From positions 195,126-259,125 of the forward strand of contig NZ_SNYJ01000001.1 of assembly GCF_004363045.1 (NCBI RefSeq): a DNA stretch of 64,000 nucleotides, written 5' to 3'. A program made the translations under genes and the position numbers. Source of the DNA: Aureibacillus halotolerans (lineage in GTDB: Bacteria; Bacillota; Bacilli; Bacillales; DSM-28697). The notes beneath the pieces are model-generated. The model had not been told where the DNA came from, did no database searches, and worked only from the letters and a program-made list of their open reading frames with translations. Numbering within the stretch: the stretch's first letter is position 1; each line of letters opens with the position of its first letter. Positions 16,915 to 26,500 of the stretch are shown here, piece after piece.

Positions 16915-18234
16915 ATGTCACCTTCACCTAAACCAACCGTGAATACGCCATTGAAGGAACATCAAAACGCAAATCATAACCCAACGATTGCAACCATTCT
17001 TTCTATTGTTTTTGCTGGTCTTGGGCAGTTGTACAATCGCCGTTATTTCAAGGGTGGTGGCTTCATCATCCTTGAGATGGCCTTTCTCGTTGTTTTTGCA
17101 GGCTTTCTAAATGATGGCTTATGGGGATTGAGAACGTTAGGCATTATCCCTATTGAACATCATTCTGTCTTTTTACTCATTGAAGGAATTATTGCCCTTT
17201 TGCTCCTTCTGTTTTTTCTGGCACTTCATGTCTTAAATGTAATGGACGCCAGAAAAAATGCCCAAAGATTGCAAATGGGACTATCGAATCCAACGATGAA
17301 GCAGACGATACGTCATACTTGGGATCAAGGCTTCCCATACCTTTTTGTCACACCAGGACTTGTCATGCTCACCTTTGTGACGATTTTGCCAATTTTGTTT
17401 ACGATCACACTCGCCTTTACAGATTATAGCCTGTTTAATTCTCCGCCGCGCAATCTTCTGAGTTGGGTTGGTTTCGACAATTTCATTCGTTTCTTTCAGG
17501 TCGAAGCTTGGCGAAATACGTTTGTCAGTGTGTTCTCTTGGACGTTGGTATGGACGTTTGTCGCCACGACATTACAGGTCGGACTTGGTCTATTATTAGC
17601 GTTATTAGTCAACGACGAACGAATTCGCTTTAAACGACTGATTCGAACGGTTTTAATTTTGCCTTGGGCGGTCCCTTCCTTTGTCACGATTCTTATTTTT
17701 GCTGCCCTGTTTAATGGAGAGTTCGGAGCCATCAATCGTGATCTACTTGAACCGATATTCGGAGCTGGCTTACCTTGGATGATGGACCCTTTTTGGGCAA
17801 AAGTTGCTCTCATTCTCATTCAAACCTGGCTCGGCTTCCCTTTTGTTTTCGCTCTATTTACCGGTGTATTGCAAAGCATTTCGCGGGATTGGTATGAGGC
17901 GGCTGATGTGGATGGCGGCACACGATTTCAGAAATTCCGCTTCATTACGTTGCCACATATTTTATTTGCTACCGCACCGTTACTGATCATGCAATATGCG
18001 GGCAACTTCAACAATTTTAATATCATTTATTTGTTTAATGATGGCGGTCCGGCTGTTCCTGGTCAAACGGCAGGCGGGACGGATATTTTAATTTCTTGGG
18101 TGTACGACCTCACCTTTACCCAAAATCAATACAGCATGGCAGCTGCAATTACACTTGTTTTAGGATTGATTGTGACAAGCTTCGCCGTCTACCAATTTAG
18201 AAAAACAGCGGCATTTAAGGAGGATCAGCGCTAA
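16915..18234 (+). CDS. mdxF: Maltodextrin ABC transporter permease MdxF (MalF family)
   Basis: 439 residues. An extra N-terminal membrane part (about residues 25-110, containing FAGLGQLYNRRYFKGGGF) precedes the six-helix MalF core. The EAA loop is readable as YEAADVDGGTRFQKFRFITL, and FPFVFALFTGVLQSI matches sugar permeases. ATG at 16915 follows AAAGGCGG. The stop is immediately followed by the ATG of the next permease without a gap, so expression is coupled. It forms the translocation channel with MdxG. Confidence 0.9.
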   Translation: MSPSPKPTVNTPLKEHQNANHNPTIATILSIVFAGLGQLYNRRYFKGGGFIILEMAFLVVFAGFLNDGLWGLRTLGIIPIEHHSVFLLIEGIIALLLLLFFLALHVLNVMDARKNAQRLQMGLSNPTMKQTIRHTWDQGFPYLFVTPGLVMLTFVTILPILFTITLAFTDYSLFNSPPRNLLSWVGFDNFIRFFQVEAWRNTFVSVFSWTLVWTFVATTLQVGLGLLLALLVNDERIRFKRLIRTVLILPWAVPSFVTILIFAALFNGEFGAINRDLLEPIFGAGLPWMMDPFWAKVALILIQTWLGFPFVFALFTGVLQSISRDWYEAADVDGGTRFQKFRFITLPHILFATAPLLIMQYAGNFNNFNIIYLFNDGGPAVPGQTAGGTDILISWVYDLTFTQNQYSMAAAITLVLGLIVTSFAVYQFRKTAAFKEDQR

Positions 18235-19077
18235 ATGAATAAAACGCTGCGCTCTCGTCTAGAAGTATCATTGATCTACTTGTTTCTAGGCTTCATGGCA
18301 CTGATTATTGGCTACCCTCTTCTATGGACACTGGGGATGTCTCTCAATGAAGGATCTAGTATGTTTTCGAATACGATGATTCCAGAAAACATCTCCTTCA
18401 GCCACTACCAATGGCTATTTACAGACCCAAACAGTGATTACTTGATTTGGTACAAAAATAGCTTAATCGTCGCTGTAGCGAATTCTTTTTTCTCCGTTAT
18501 TATTACAGCATTTATTGCCTACGCGTTTTCGAGGTATCGTTTTCACGGACGGACGTATGGCCTCTATGCCTTTCTCGTCCTGCAAATGTTCCCTTCGATT
18601 ATGGCAATGGTGGCCATCTACATCCTGTTAAACTTGATTGGTCTTTACGACAATCTCTATGGGTTAATTCTCGTTTATGTTGGCGGGCAAATTCCATTTA
18701 ACGCATGGCTCGTCAAAGGGTATTTTGACACGTTACCTAAAGAGCTTGATGAAGCAGCAAAAATTGATGGTGCCGGTCATTTCGGGGTGTTTTTTCGCAT
18801 CCTGCTTCCCCTTGCGCAACCAATTCTCGCAGTGGTGGCCCTATTCAATTTCATGACGCCGTTTGTCGACTTCATCTTGCCTCGAATTGTCCTAAGAAGT
18901 ACAGAAAATTACACGTTAGCGCTAGGGTTATTTAATTTTATCAATCAAGAATTCGGAGCGAATTTCACACGTTTTGCCGCAGGTTCGATTCTCATCGCCA
19001 TCCCAATTGCGATCATCTTTCTCTTTTTACAAAGATTTCTAATTTCAGGCTTAACCGCTGGCGGCACGAAGGGATGA
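18235..19077 (+). CDS. mdxG: Maltodextrin ABC transporter permease MdxG (MalG family)
   Basis: 280 residues with six membrane segments. The EAA loop reads LDEAAKIDGAGHFGVFFRILLPLAQP, and QIPFNAWLVKGYF is the usual MalG motif. The C-terminus SGLTAGGTKG matches the MalG-type tail. ATG directly abuts the mdxF stop (18232-18234). It completes the binding protein plus two permeases module and should rely on an unlinked ATPase. Confidence 0.92.
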   Translation: MNKTLRSRLEVSLIYLFLGFMALIIGYPLLWTLGMSLNEGSSMFSNTMIPENISFSHYQWLFTDPNSDYLIWYKNSLIVAVANSFFSVIITAFIAYAFSRYRFHGRTYGLYAFLVLQMFPSIMAMVAIYILLNLIGLYDNLYGLILVYVGGQIPFNAWLVKGYFDTLPKELDEAAKIDGAGHFGVFFRILLPLAQPILAVVALFNFMTPFVDFILPRIVLRSTENYTLALGLFNFINQEFGANFTRFAAGSILIAIPIAIIFLFLQRFLISGLTAGGTKG

Positions 19078-19159
19078 CTCTCGCCAATGCTTGAATTCAA
19101 TGCCTGACTTAAGTATGCTAAATGCATCATGGACAGCGTGAGAAAAGAGGTATAACCTA

Positions 19160-20170
19160 GTGTCAGTGACGATAAAAGATGTTGCAAAATTAGCCAATGT
19201 GGCGACTTCTACAGTTTCAAGAGTGATTGCAAACAATCCACGCATTAGCGATGGCACAAAAAAGAAGGTTCGGGACGCCATGCATGAGCTCGGGTATCAT
19301 CCAAATGCCATTGCGAGAAGTCTAGCCTCTCAATCAACGCAATCGCTAGGGCTTATCATGCCAAGGTCAACAGACATTGTCTTTCAGAATCCTTTTTTCT
19401 TAACACTTCTAAGAGGGATATCTGAAGGGGCACAGAACGCGCAATATACACTTTTGATGACGACAGGAAAATCAGACAAGGAAATTTATGATGGGGTCGT
19501 CCAAATTGTCCAAGGAAGAAAAGTGGATGGCGTCATTTTGCTCTCCTCTCAAGTCGAGGATGACATCCTGTCCTACTTATACAAGCGGAAGTTCCCTTTC
19601 GTATTAATAGGAAAGCCGTACAAATACAAAGATAAAATTACCCATGTGGACAATGATAATTTTAGTGCTGCGAATGAAGCGACAAAACATTTGCTTACAA
19701 AAGGGCACACGAAGATTGCATTTATCGGAGGAAGTCGAAAGCTCACCGTGACAATGGAACGTCTTCTTGGCTATCGTGAAGCTTTAGAAACCGCCGATAT
19801 TCCTGTTAGAGATGCCTATTGCGTGCATGAAGAATTTTTATCTTCGGGTGGTCAAGAAGCCGTAAAGGGACTCCTTGACCTTCCAGATCCACCTTCGGCA
19901 ATGCTTGTCACAGACGACCTCATGGCGCTTGGTGTCCTTCGTGTTTGTAATGATTTAGGCATTAGCGTTCCTGAATCCATCGCCATCGTCAGTTTTAATA
20001 ACACTATGATGGCTGATATGTCTCGTCCACCACTAACAAGCATGGAAATTAATACGCTGGATTTAGGGTATCAAGCAGTGACAAGTCTCATCCAACATAT
20101 TTCACAGCCAAATGAGCCCATTAAACGAGTGATTATTCCTCATTCTCTCGTCATTCGTGAAACGACTTAA
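19160..20170 (+). CDS. mdxR: LacI-family repressor of the maltodextrin locus
   Basis: 336 residues: N-terminal helix-turn-helix TIKDVAKLANVATSTVSRVIANNPRIS with hinge helix HPNAIARSLASQ, then a periplasmic-binding-protein-like effector domain (VDGVILLSSQVED, HVDNDNFSAANEATKHLL, GHTKIAFIGGSRKLTV, LVTDDLMALGVLRV). GTG start at 19160 with AGAGGT upstream. It is encoded 82 bases after mdxG and probably represses both this operon and the divergent neopullulanase through the palindromes at 15511-15571, with maltose or a maltodextrin as inducer (inference from the family). A terminator follows. Confidence 0.88.
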   Translation: MSVTIKDVAKLANVATSTVSRVIANNPRISDGTKKKVRDAMHELGYHPNAIARSLASQSTQSLGLIMPRSTDIVFQNPFFLTLLRGISEGAQNAQYTLLMTTGKSDKEIYDGVVQIVQGRKVDGVILLSSQVEDDILSYLYKRKFPFVLIGKPYKYKDKITHVDNDNFSAANEATKHLLTKGHTKIAFIGGSRKLTVTMERLLGYREALETADIPVRDAYCVHEEFLSSGGQEAVKGLLDLPDPPSAMLVTDDLMALGVLRVCNDLGISVPESIAIVSFNNTMMADMSRPPLTSMEINTLDLGYQAVTSLIQHISQPNEPIKRVIIPHSLVIRETT

Positions 20171-20198
20171 ATTTAGGGAAGAGTAGCTCCTATCAAAG

Positions 20199-20238
20199 AC
20201 TAAAACGCCAGGTCCTTAAAAGGACTTGGCGTTTTAGT
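20199..20238. terminator. Bidirectional terminator between mdxR and the DUF1540 gene
   Basis: 19-bp stem with one G-T pair (20199-20217 with 20220-20238), two-base loop, and AAAA/TTTT runs in the outer arms on both strands. Confidence 0.85.
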
Positions 20239-20248
20239 GTTCGCATTT

Positions 20249-20407
20249 TTACACTTTTGGTTTAAACGTATTGCAATCTGTTTCCTCTTGTCGACCTGCA
20301 TGTTTTCCGTGATGACTTACAACGAAAATTTGATCGGCCTGACATTGGTTTCCTTCTGCCCAGTGCTGACAATTTCGCACCTCACATAACACATCTTGCG
20401 CCATCAT
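20249..20407 (-). CDS. DUF1540 small cysteine-containing protein (52 aa)
   Basis: Short gene read on the minus strand. The product has four cysteines in the DUF1540 arrangement: VLCEVRNCQHWAEGNQCQAD, then the segment IFVVSHHGKH and a terminal DCNTF. The conserved C-x4-C-x8-C spacing, NxC and C-TF tail match this family as I remember it; the role is unknown but metal binding is plausible. TTGGAGGTG precedes tandem ATG codons (20407 and 20404), either of which could start. It shares the bidirectional terminator with mdxR. Its size makes it easy to miss in automated ORF calling. Confidence 0.8.
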   Translation of the reverse strand: MMAQDVLCEVRNCQHWAEGNQCQADQIFVVSHHGKHAGRQEETDCNTFKPKV

Positions 20408-20579
20408 TAACACCTCCAAAGGGTTTTAATAGGCTTTGCTTCATGCTTACCTGTAGTCTTCCCAATATTCACTGAGAAAAAACCTTTTTGCTTCAGTCAT
20501 TTGCCCTCACATTTCATTTTCCATTTCATACACTATCTTATCCATTGGACGTGCTTTGTTTTAGAAATGAGGGAGAATG

Positions 20580-21215
20580 ATGAAGCCACCTATCCGCTAT
20601 TTGGCGATTGGCGATTCACTTACTGTAGGTGTTGGAGGTAGTATTTTTTCAACGGGCTTTATTGGGCCTTACGCTACAGTTACAACGGACACGTTGCGTA
20701 TACCTGTGCAAACACATTTGCTTGCAAAATCAGGAAGAACGAGCGGCGAGCTATATTCAGCACTTAAAACACTGCCTACACAATGGTTGACAACCTGTTC
20801 CCTAGTCACCATCACGGCAGGCAGCAATGATATGCTTCGAGCAGCGAGGACATATATGATTACAAAAGATGAAAAGGTATTGAAAGAAGCTCTTTCTCAG
20901 ATCATTCACCAGCTAAAAAAAATGATTACCTTTTTATACTCGTTTCAGCCAACGCATCCTCCGCTTATCCGTATTGCCAACCTTTATAACCCTTGGCCCC
21001 ATGACAACGTATTCAATACGTGGGTCGTGGCTTGCAATAGCGCTTTGTTGTCCTTAGAAACGCCCCGCATAGCTGTGGCAGATGTGTACGCTCAATTTGA
21101 AGGCAACATCCCACACTATTTATCCTTTGATGACCTTCATCCAAATGATGCGGGTTACAGAGCCATGGCCTATGCCTTTTATAAGGAAGGATATGAGGGT
21201 TTGAAAACGCAATGA
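20580..21215 (+). CDS. SGNH/GDSL-family hydrolase
   Basis: 211 residues with the SGNH blocks in order: IGDSLTVGVGG (block I, nucleophile Ser), ITAGSNDML (block III, Asn) and FDDLHPNDAGY (block V, catalytic Asp and His). A block II Gly is plausible in LAKSGRTSGEL. It is an esterase/lipase or acetylhydrolase; no signal peptide is seen, so it is probably cytosolic. Tandem ATG codons exist at 20577 and 20580; GGGAG is only one base before the first, so the second is preferred. It is monocistronic and ends before a 12-bp hairpin. Confidence 0.85.
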   Translation: MKPPIRYLAIGDSLTVGVGGSIFSTGFIGPYATVTTDTLRIPVQTHLLAKSGRTSGELYSALKTLPTQWLTTCSLVTITAGSNDMLRAARTYMITKDEKVLKEALSQIIHQLKKMITFLYSFQPTHPPLIRIANLYNPWPHDNVFNTWVVACNSALLSLETPRIAVADVYAQFEGNIPHYLSFDDLHPNDAGYRAMAYAFYKEGYEGLKTQ

Positions 21216-21241
21216 GGAAGGGACGTAGTAACGTGAAAGAT

Positions 21242-21280
21242 AAGAAGCGTATCAGTACATTCGTCTGGGATACGCTTCTT
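21242..21280 (+). terminator. Terminator after the SGNH hydrolase
   Basis: Perfect 12-bp stem (21242-21253 with 21269-21280), 15-base loop. The T-tract is weak. Confidence 0.65.
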
Positions 21281-21297
21281 CGCTGTGATATTTTGTT

Positions 21298-21900
21298 ACC
21301 TCAACTTTCGCACCTTACATTTTGCAGACAAGCTTAGATATAACTGGGCAAACCTGAAATTCATAGCTAGGGTTGCTTTTTATACAAGCTGCCCTACGCT
21401 CGCTTTCCATTATATCCACTGAATACAGCCGGTTTTGTTCTCAAGATGTTAATTGGTTTATCTCACCTTGCTCTTACTCATGCACAGCCAGCGTTGTTAT
21501 CTAAACATAAGTCCACCTCAGCATCAATACTGCACTAGGTGATCCAACTTGAATGAAACGATGCACTTACTTGTCTTGTTTGGTAAGCAATCACTCCTTA
21601 ACACGCTTTCTTACTCGTCATACGAGACCGGGACAAATAAAAACATATTTACACAGAAACAAACATCAGCGTAGTCAAAATACGCAGACTCCTGCGGTAT
21701 CAGCGCGAGCTGAAGATCCCCTCGGAAAGCTCGCTTTCCGAGGAAGCTGAAGCCGTGCCCGCGGAAAGCGAAGTATTTTGACGAAGCGCTCGTGATTTCT
21801 TCGCACCCTAAAGGGCATAAGGGCAACATCGATTCGAAAATACCTCATCGTGTTTTCTTTGCCGCTGGAGTCTTACTAGTGGCTGCTTTTAATGATCCGC
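21298..21900 (+). repeat. Mosaic intergenic repeat, copy D (near-complete)
   Basis: Best-preserved copy of the family. In order: CAACTTTCGCACCTTACATT module (21301), TATACAAGCTGCC module (about 21380), GAATACAGC...ATCTCACCTTGC module (21418-21475), GCATCAATACTGCACTAGG...GATGCACT module (about 21520-21590), ACAGAAACAAACATCAGCG...GCAGACTCC module (21650-21695), hairpin core GCGCGAGCTGAAGATCCC onward with a perfect 11-bp stem (21720-21730 with 21733-21743), and the CACCCTAAAGGG...GCTGGAGTCTTACTAGTGGC tail. No gene is supported here. Confidence 0.85.
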
Positions 21901-21924
21901 ATTTATAATTTAATAACAATATAA

Positions 21925-22496
21925 AAAAGACTCTTTTAGTGATCTAGGAAGTAGAAGTCCGCTTCAATACTGAAGACGACCTTTTAGAAATACAGAATTG
22001 TGAGCACAGGCACCATTCTTATTTACTGAATACAGTAGGCGTTGTTTGGAGAGGTCAATTGATCTATTTCACCTTGCATCAATTGCCCAAGTTATCTTAA
22101 TTATAAACAAATCTTAAATCCACCACTTCATCAATAAGCACTAGGTGATGTAACTTTGCATGAAACGATGCACTACCTTGTCTTGATTGGTAAGCACTCA
22201 CGCCTTCACACGCTTTTTTCCCCGTTAGACGGAGACCAATAAAAAATAAAAACAATGTACGCAGAAGCAAACCCCAGCGAAGTCAACATACGTAGACTCT
22301 AGTGGGATCAGCGCGAGCTGAAGATCCCGCAGGAAAGCAAGATTCCGAGGAAGCTGAAGCCGTGCCCCACAGAAAGCGAAGTGTGTTGACGGAGCGGTCG
22401 TCATTCCCTTGCACCCCAGGGCATCATCGATTCGAAAGGACCTCATCGTGATTGCTATGCCGCTAGAGTCTCGCTAGTGATGTTTTTAATGATGCA
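21925..22496 (+). repeat. Mosaic intergenic repeat, copy E
   Basis: Second copy directly behind copy D in the same orientation, lacking the first modules. Modules for GAATACAG (22020), GATGCACTACCTTGTCTTG (22169), AGCGCGAGCTGAAGATCCC (22310) and GCTAGAGTCTCGCTAG (22461) are readable. Its core hairpin is imperfect (GGAA/TTCC only). Together D and E fill the 1.2-kb gap between the SGNH hydrolase and the lipoprotein gene. Confidence 0.8.
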
Positions 22497-22498
22497 CT

Positions 22499-22987
22499 TT
22501 ATTCATTCACAATCTCACCATTGGGCAACATACGAGGGTTTTTCAGCGCACCACCTTCTTCTACGAAGTGCAGTGAATACGCTTGCACTTTTTGATCCTC
22601 TGACCAAAATAAAAATAGCTGGAATTGCAGCAACCCTTCCTTTAACGCCTCAGTGTCAACTTCGTCCTCTTCGTTTGATGCTGGTGTAAAGGTTTGCAAT
22701 GCGCCTATGTCATAGCGCCAAAGCAGCTTTTCTCCTTTTGCGCTATGCATTTGGGCGCTCGGTTCACCTAGAGCGCTTTTCACACTGTTTTGCGACGTTC
22801 CCTGCTGCACAATGGCAAGCAAATCCGCCGCTCGTTGCGAGGTTTGGGTCATTGGTTTTACTGGCTCAGCTGACAAATCAGTCATTTTAGGTGGCTGAGC
22901 GCCGGGGGTTTCCGATGCACTGTTTTGTTGTTGACAAGCAACCAATAAGAGGACAAGCAGGAGGACCAAATACATCGCTTTCTTCAT
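22499..22987 (-). CDS. Lipoprotein with a SmpA/BamE-like segment, unknown function
   Basis: 162 residues. The signal peptide has a long leucine/valine core and lipobox LLVAC (Cys18), so the mature protein is anchored on the outer face of the membrane. After a Gln/Ser/Pro-rich linker comes a segment reading IVQQGTSQNSVKSALGEPSAQ...LLWRYDIG, the helix-turn plus beta pattern of SmpA/OmlA (BamE-like) folds. Start ATG at 22987 overlaps the VanZ stop by ATGA (22984-22987). The pair is an operon, so a common envelope role is likely; which one is unknown. Confidence 0.75.
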   Translation of the reverse strand: MKKAMYLVLLLVLLLVACQQQNSASETPGAQPPKMTDLSAEPVKPMTQTSQRAADLLAIVQQGTSQNSVKSALGEPSAQMHSAKGEKLLWRYDIGALQTFTPASNEEDEVDTEALKEGLLQFQLFLFWSEDQKVQAYSLHFVEEGGALKNPRMLPNGEIVNE

Positions 22988-23418
22988 ACATACCCCTCCT
23001 CCTTTGCATGTGCGTTTTTTCCTTTCCTATTCCAAATAGCGGAAGCGAGAAGAAGAAATAAAAACGCTCCGGTTGAATCAATAACAACATCATACCAGAC
23101 GCCAGTCCGTGACGGGATAAAGCTTTGACAAAGCTCATCAAATACTCCGCAGCCTGTCGCGATCATCCATGCGAGCTGCTTGGCGTACTTCACTTTTCTC
23201 AAGACCCTCCATAGTAAAACAGCCAACGCGCCGTAAAGTATAAAATGAGTTGACTTTCGAACAATAATATTCAAGAGGTCTATGTTTATTTCGACTGGCA
23301 GCCAAGAGGTCAACGTAAGCAACACTGACCCTGTTCCATGTCCAGTGAACACTGGCATACTGTACATACAGACCAGCATGAGAATCCATCCAGTAACAAT
23401 TCCCACTGCATATTTCAC
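22984..23418 (-). CDS. VanZ-like family membrane protein
   Basis: 144 residues with four hydrophobic segments. Conserved VanZ features include NIIVRKSTHFILYGALAVLLW (K-x-x-H-F-x-x-Y) and FDELCQSFIPSRTGVWYDVVIDSTGA (DE-x-x-Q-x-F-x-x-x-R-x-G-x-x-x-D). GTG start at 23418, with GGAGGG six bases upstream. VanZ homologues outside vancomycin clusters are common in Firmicutes and have mostly unknown roles, some in resistance to lipoglycopeptides. It is followed by the overlapping lipoprotein gene and is divergent from dynA. Confidence 0.88.
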   Translation of the reverse strand: MKYAVGIVTGWILMLVCMYSMPVFTGHGTGSVLLTLTSWLPVEINIDLLNIIVRKSTHFILYGALAVLLWRVLRKVKYAKQLAWMIATGCGVFDELCQSFIPSRTGVWYDVVIDSTGAFLFLLLASAIWNRKGKNAHAKEEGYV

Positions 23419-23446
23419 ATGTCTCCCTCCATTTCCTGCCTGTCAT

Positions 23447-23474
23447 TTGACGTTGATTTCATCTATCCTATTAT
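23447..23474 (+). promoter_or_regulatory. Candidate dynA promoter
   Basis: TTGACG (23447-23452), 16-base spacer, TATTAT (23469-23474). The leader to the ATG at 23597 would be about 115 bases. Confidence 0.35.
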
Positions 23475-23596
23475 AGAATTAGATTAGTATGTTTCATTGT
23501 ACCACGCTTTATCGGAACTGTTGTTTACTTGTCATTTCGAATAGGGAATGCTATTTTTTTATTAAACCTCATTGCGCTTGCAGAAAGGAATTGCTC

Positions 23597-26500
23597 ATGA
23601 TTGCCTCATTAGACCATTCGTCCTTAAAAGAATTTCTAGGACTATATCAACACATACAACTCACTGGTGATCAAGAAACAGCCAAAAAGCTCCAAAGACG
23701 CATACAAAAAGCCGCAGAGAATGAATGGCATATTGCTTTGTGCGGTCATTTTTCCGCAGGTAAATCAAGCTTAATTAATGCTTTGATTGGCCAAACCTTA
23801 CTGCCTTCAAGTCCCATCCCTACAAGTGCTAACTTAGTTGAAGTCAAAAAAGGAGACGCATCTGCAGTCGTGTCTACGATGGCTGGTGCTACCTATGCAC
23901 TCCCTATCCCGTTTACTGCTTCTGACTTGCGACCTTTGCTCACAAATGGAGACGATGTGGAATCGGTTGAATTACGTCACCCTGACGTACGACTTGAAAG
24001 CGGATGCACTTTGCTTGATACGCCAGGTGTCGATTCCGTCGACGAAGCCCATCAAAGAGCTACCGAGGAAGGCATGTACTTAGCTGACATGGTCGTATAC
24101 TGTATGGATTGCAACCACGTGCAATCAGACGTCAATGTACAGTTTTTACAATCTATAAAAGCGCTTGGTAAACCGATCGTTCTTGTCGTGACACAAATGG
24201 ATAAACTCCTTGACACTGAAATCGAAATTGAGCAATTTCGACGTGATACCGAGACTGCATTTAAGCAGTACGACATTCCGACAGAACATCTCTTTTTCAT
24301 TTCTGTCCAGGCACCTGGGCTTAAGAAAAATGAATGGGCAGACTTGCAAGCATTTCTACATACGCATCAGCACAATCGTGGCGAAACGGACCAGCATGCT
24401 GCGCGTATGCTAGTCGACGAGCATATTGAATGGCTACGTATGCAGCAAGAAGAAGATAGGCAATTAAATGAACACATCATTGCTGATGCAGATGAAAACG
24501 ATATCCAGGCGGCGACAGAAAGTCTTCAGCTCTTCTCAGACGAGATCCAACAAGCAGAAGCGAAAAGGGATGCGTTCATCAAAGCCGCTCGACAGGACAT
24601 TGAACAAACCGCGTATAACGCCCCTTTGTTCTCGTTTGATGTGAGAGAACAAGTCCGAGTGTACCTAGAAGCGATGGAAGCCAATTTTAAGCCTGGATTG
24701 TTTTCAACGAAAAAAAAGGTGGAAACCATTCGTCAGGAGCGACTTACTCAATTAAACGAGAGCCTTCAGAATGGCTTGGAGCATTTGCTTGGCAATTTAC
24801 AAAATACGCTTCAAACCCATTTTCAGTCTGTAGAAGTCACCTCTCCGAATGTGCAGGCAGCTGTTTTTCAAACCACACTTCCATATCAGCCAAAAGACTT
24901 GCACAGCTTAATTCAACCCGGTGCCACAGCCAACCCTGACTACGTGCTAAAATATAGAGATGACGTAATGAGCCACATACGCCATCTTGCCAAGCAAGCC
25001 TTCTTTCCACTTATAGATGCAGGGGCTGAAGCACTCACAACTCAAATTGAGGAAAAGAAACGCGCCCAGGCGGATGACGTTTCCCGTTGGGGAGCATTGG
25101 TGGACGCTGCGAATAAGCTAGAAACGCTCGACCAAAAGCTAGCCGAAGCAAAAGCGGCTCTTCTATCAGAGCTCGAAGCCCCTACTCCCGTTAAGCATTC
25201 GTTGCTGGAACAACTCCTGGCACCTAAACAGCCAGAGCCACTACCAGACTTCTCTACACAAATGGAGGATGAATTACATACGACGGAGGAAAACGAGCCT
25301 CTTTATTCAATGGCCACAAACGACGTAAACAAAGAGCAATTGCTTTCCGATTTATATAGGGCTGCACAATGTTTAACGAGTGTGACTAATTTGGAGCAAT
25401 CGCGTCTCCGCCTGCTTGAAAAGGCGAAACGGATTGAAAACAAACGCTTTACGGTCGCTTTATTCGGCGCCTTCTCTGCTGGAAAATCATCCTTTGCCAA
25501 TGCGCTTTTAGGTGGCTCTTATTTACCAGTGTCACCACAACCAACGACGGCTGCCGTCAATCGCATTTACCCCATTGATGAAACTCATCCTGACAGACAT
25601 GCCACCATTCATATGAAACAGGGCGACGACCTTCTTGACGATGTGAATCACGCCTTAGCTCCAACAGGAAAACAAGTCACTCAATTAGACGATATCGAGT
25701 TGCTACGTTCTACGCTGTCATGGCCAGAAAATGCCGGCGCAAATCAAGCGTTTTTCAATGCCTTTCTCAAAGGCTGGGCGACACAAAAATCACATATTGG
25801 GACAGCCTTTACCGTTGGTCCTGATCAATATGAGGCCTATATCGCTGACGAAGCATTGGCTTGCTATGTAGATTCCATTGATGTGCATATTGATTCTCCA
25901 CTGACATCTGAAGGAATTGCACTTGTAGACACCCCTGGGGCAGATTCAATCAATAGCCGGCATACGTCTGTGGCGTTTGACTATATCAAAAATGCGGATG
26001 CCATTCTTTTTGTGACGTATTACAACCATGCTTTTTCGCGAGCGGATCGTGAATTCCTCGACCAGCTTGGCAAAGTGAAGGACGCCTTTGCTTTAGATAA
26101 AATGTTCTTCATCATTAATGCGAAGGATCTTGCGGCAAATGCCGATGAGCTGAATGATGTCGAGACATATGTGCAGCAGCAGCTTGCAGAGCGTCACATT
26201 TTTAGACCAAAACTGTTTTCTGTCTCCAGCAGACAAGCCTTGCATAATGAAACAAAGGTGCAGTCTGGTTTAGCCGACTTTCAAACAGCCTTCCAACAAT
26301 TTGTTCAACATGAGCTATCTGCCGTAGTCGCCAATGAAGCCATTCAGGAACTCCATTTTCTCGATCACGTCATTAAAGAAGCGTTAGAAAACGCGCAGCT
26401 GTCTGAAGAAAAGCGTACAGAAAAAATCACGGTCATTGAAGCGCAGGCGAAGCAATTAACAGCGTCAATGAATGAAAAAAACGCGGAACCTCAATTAGAC

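Noticed and set aside
21611..22446. Small minus-strand ORFs within repeats D and E (70-75 residues)
   Set aside because: The same peptide fragments recur in every repeat copy with frameshifts; they reflect the repeat sequence, not genes.
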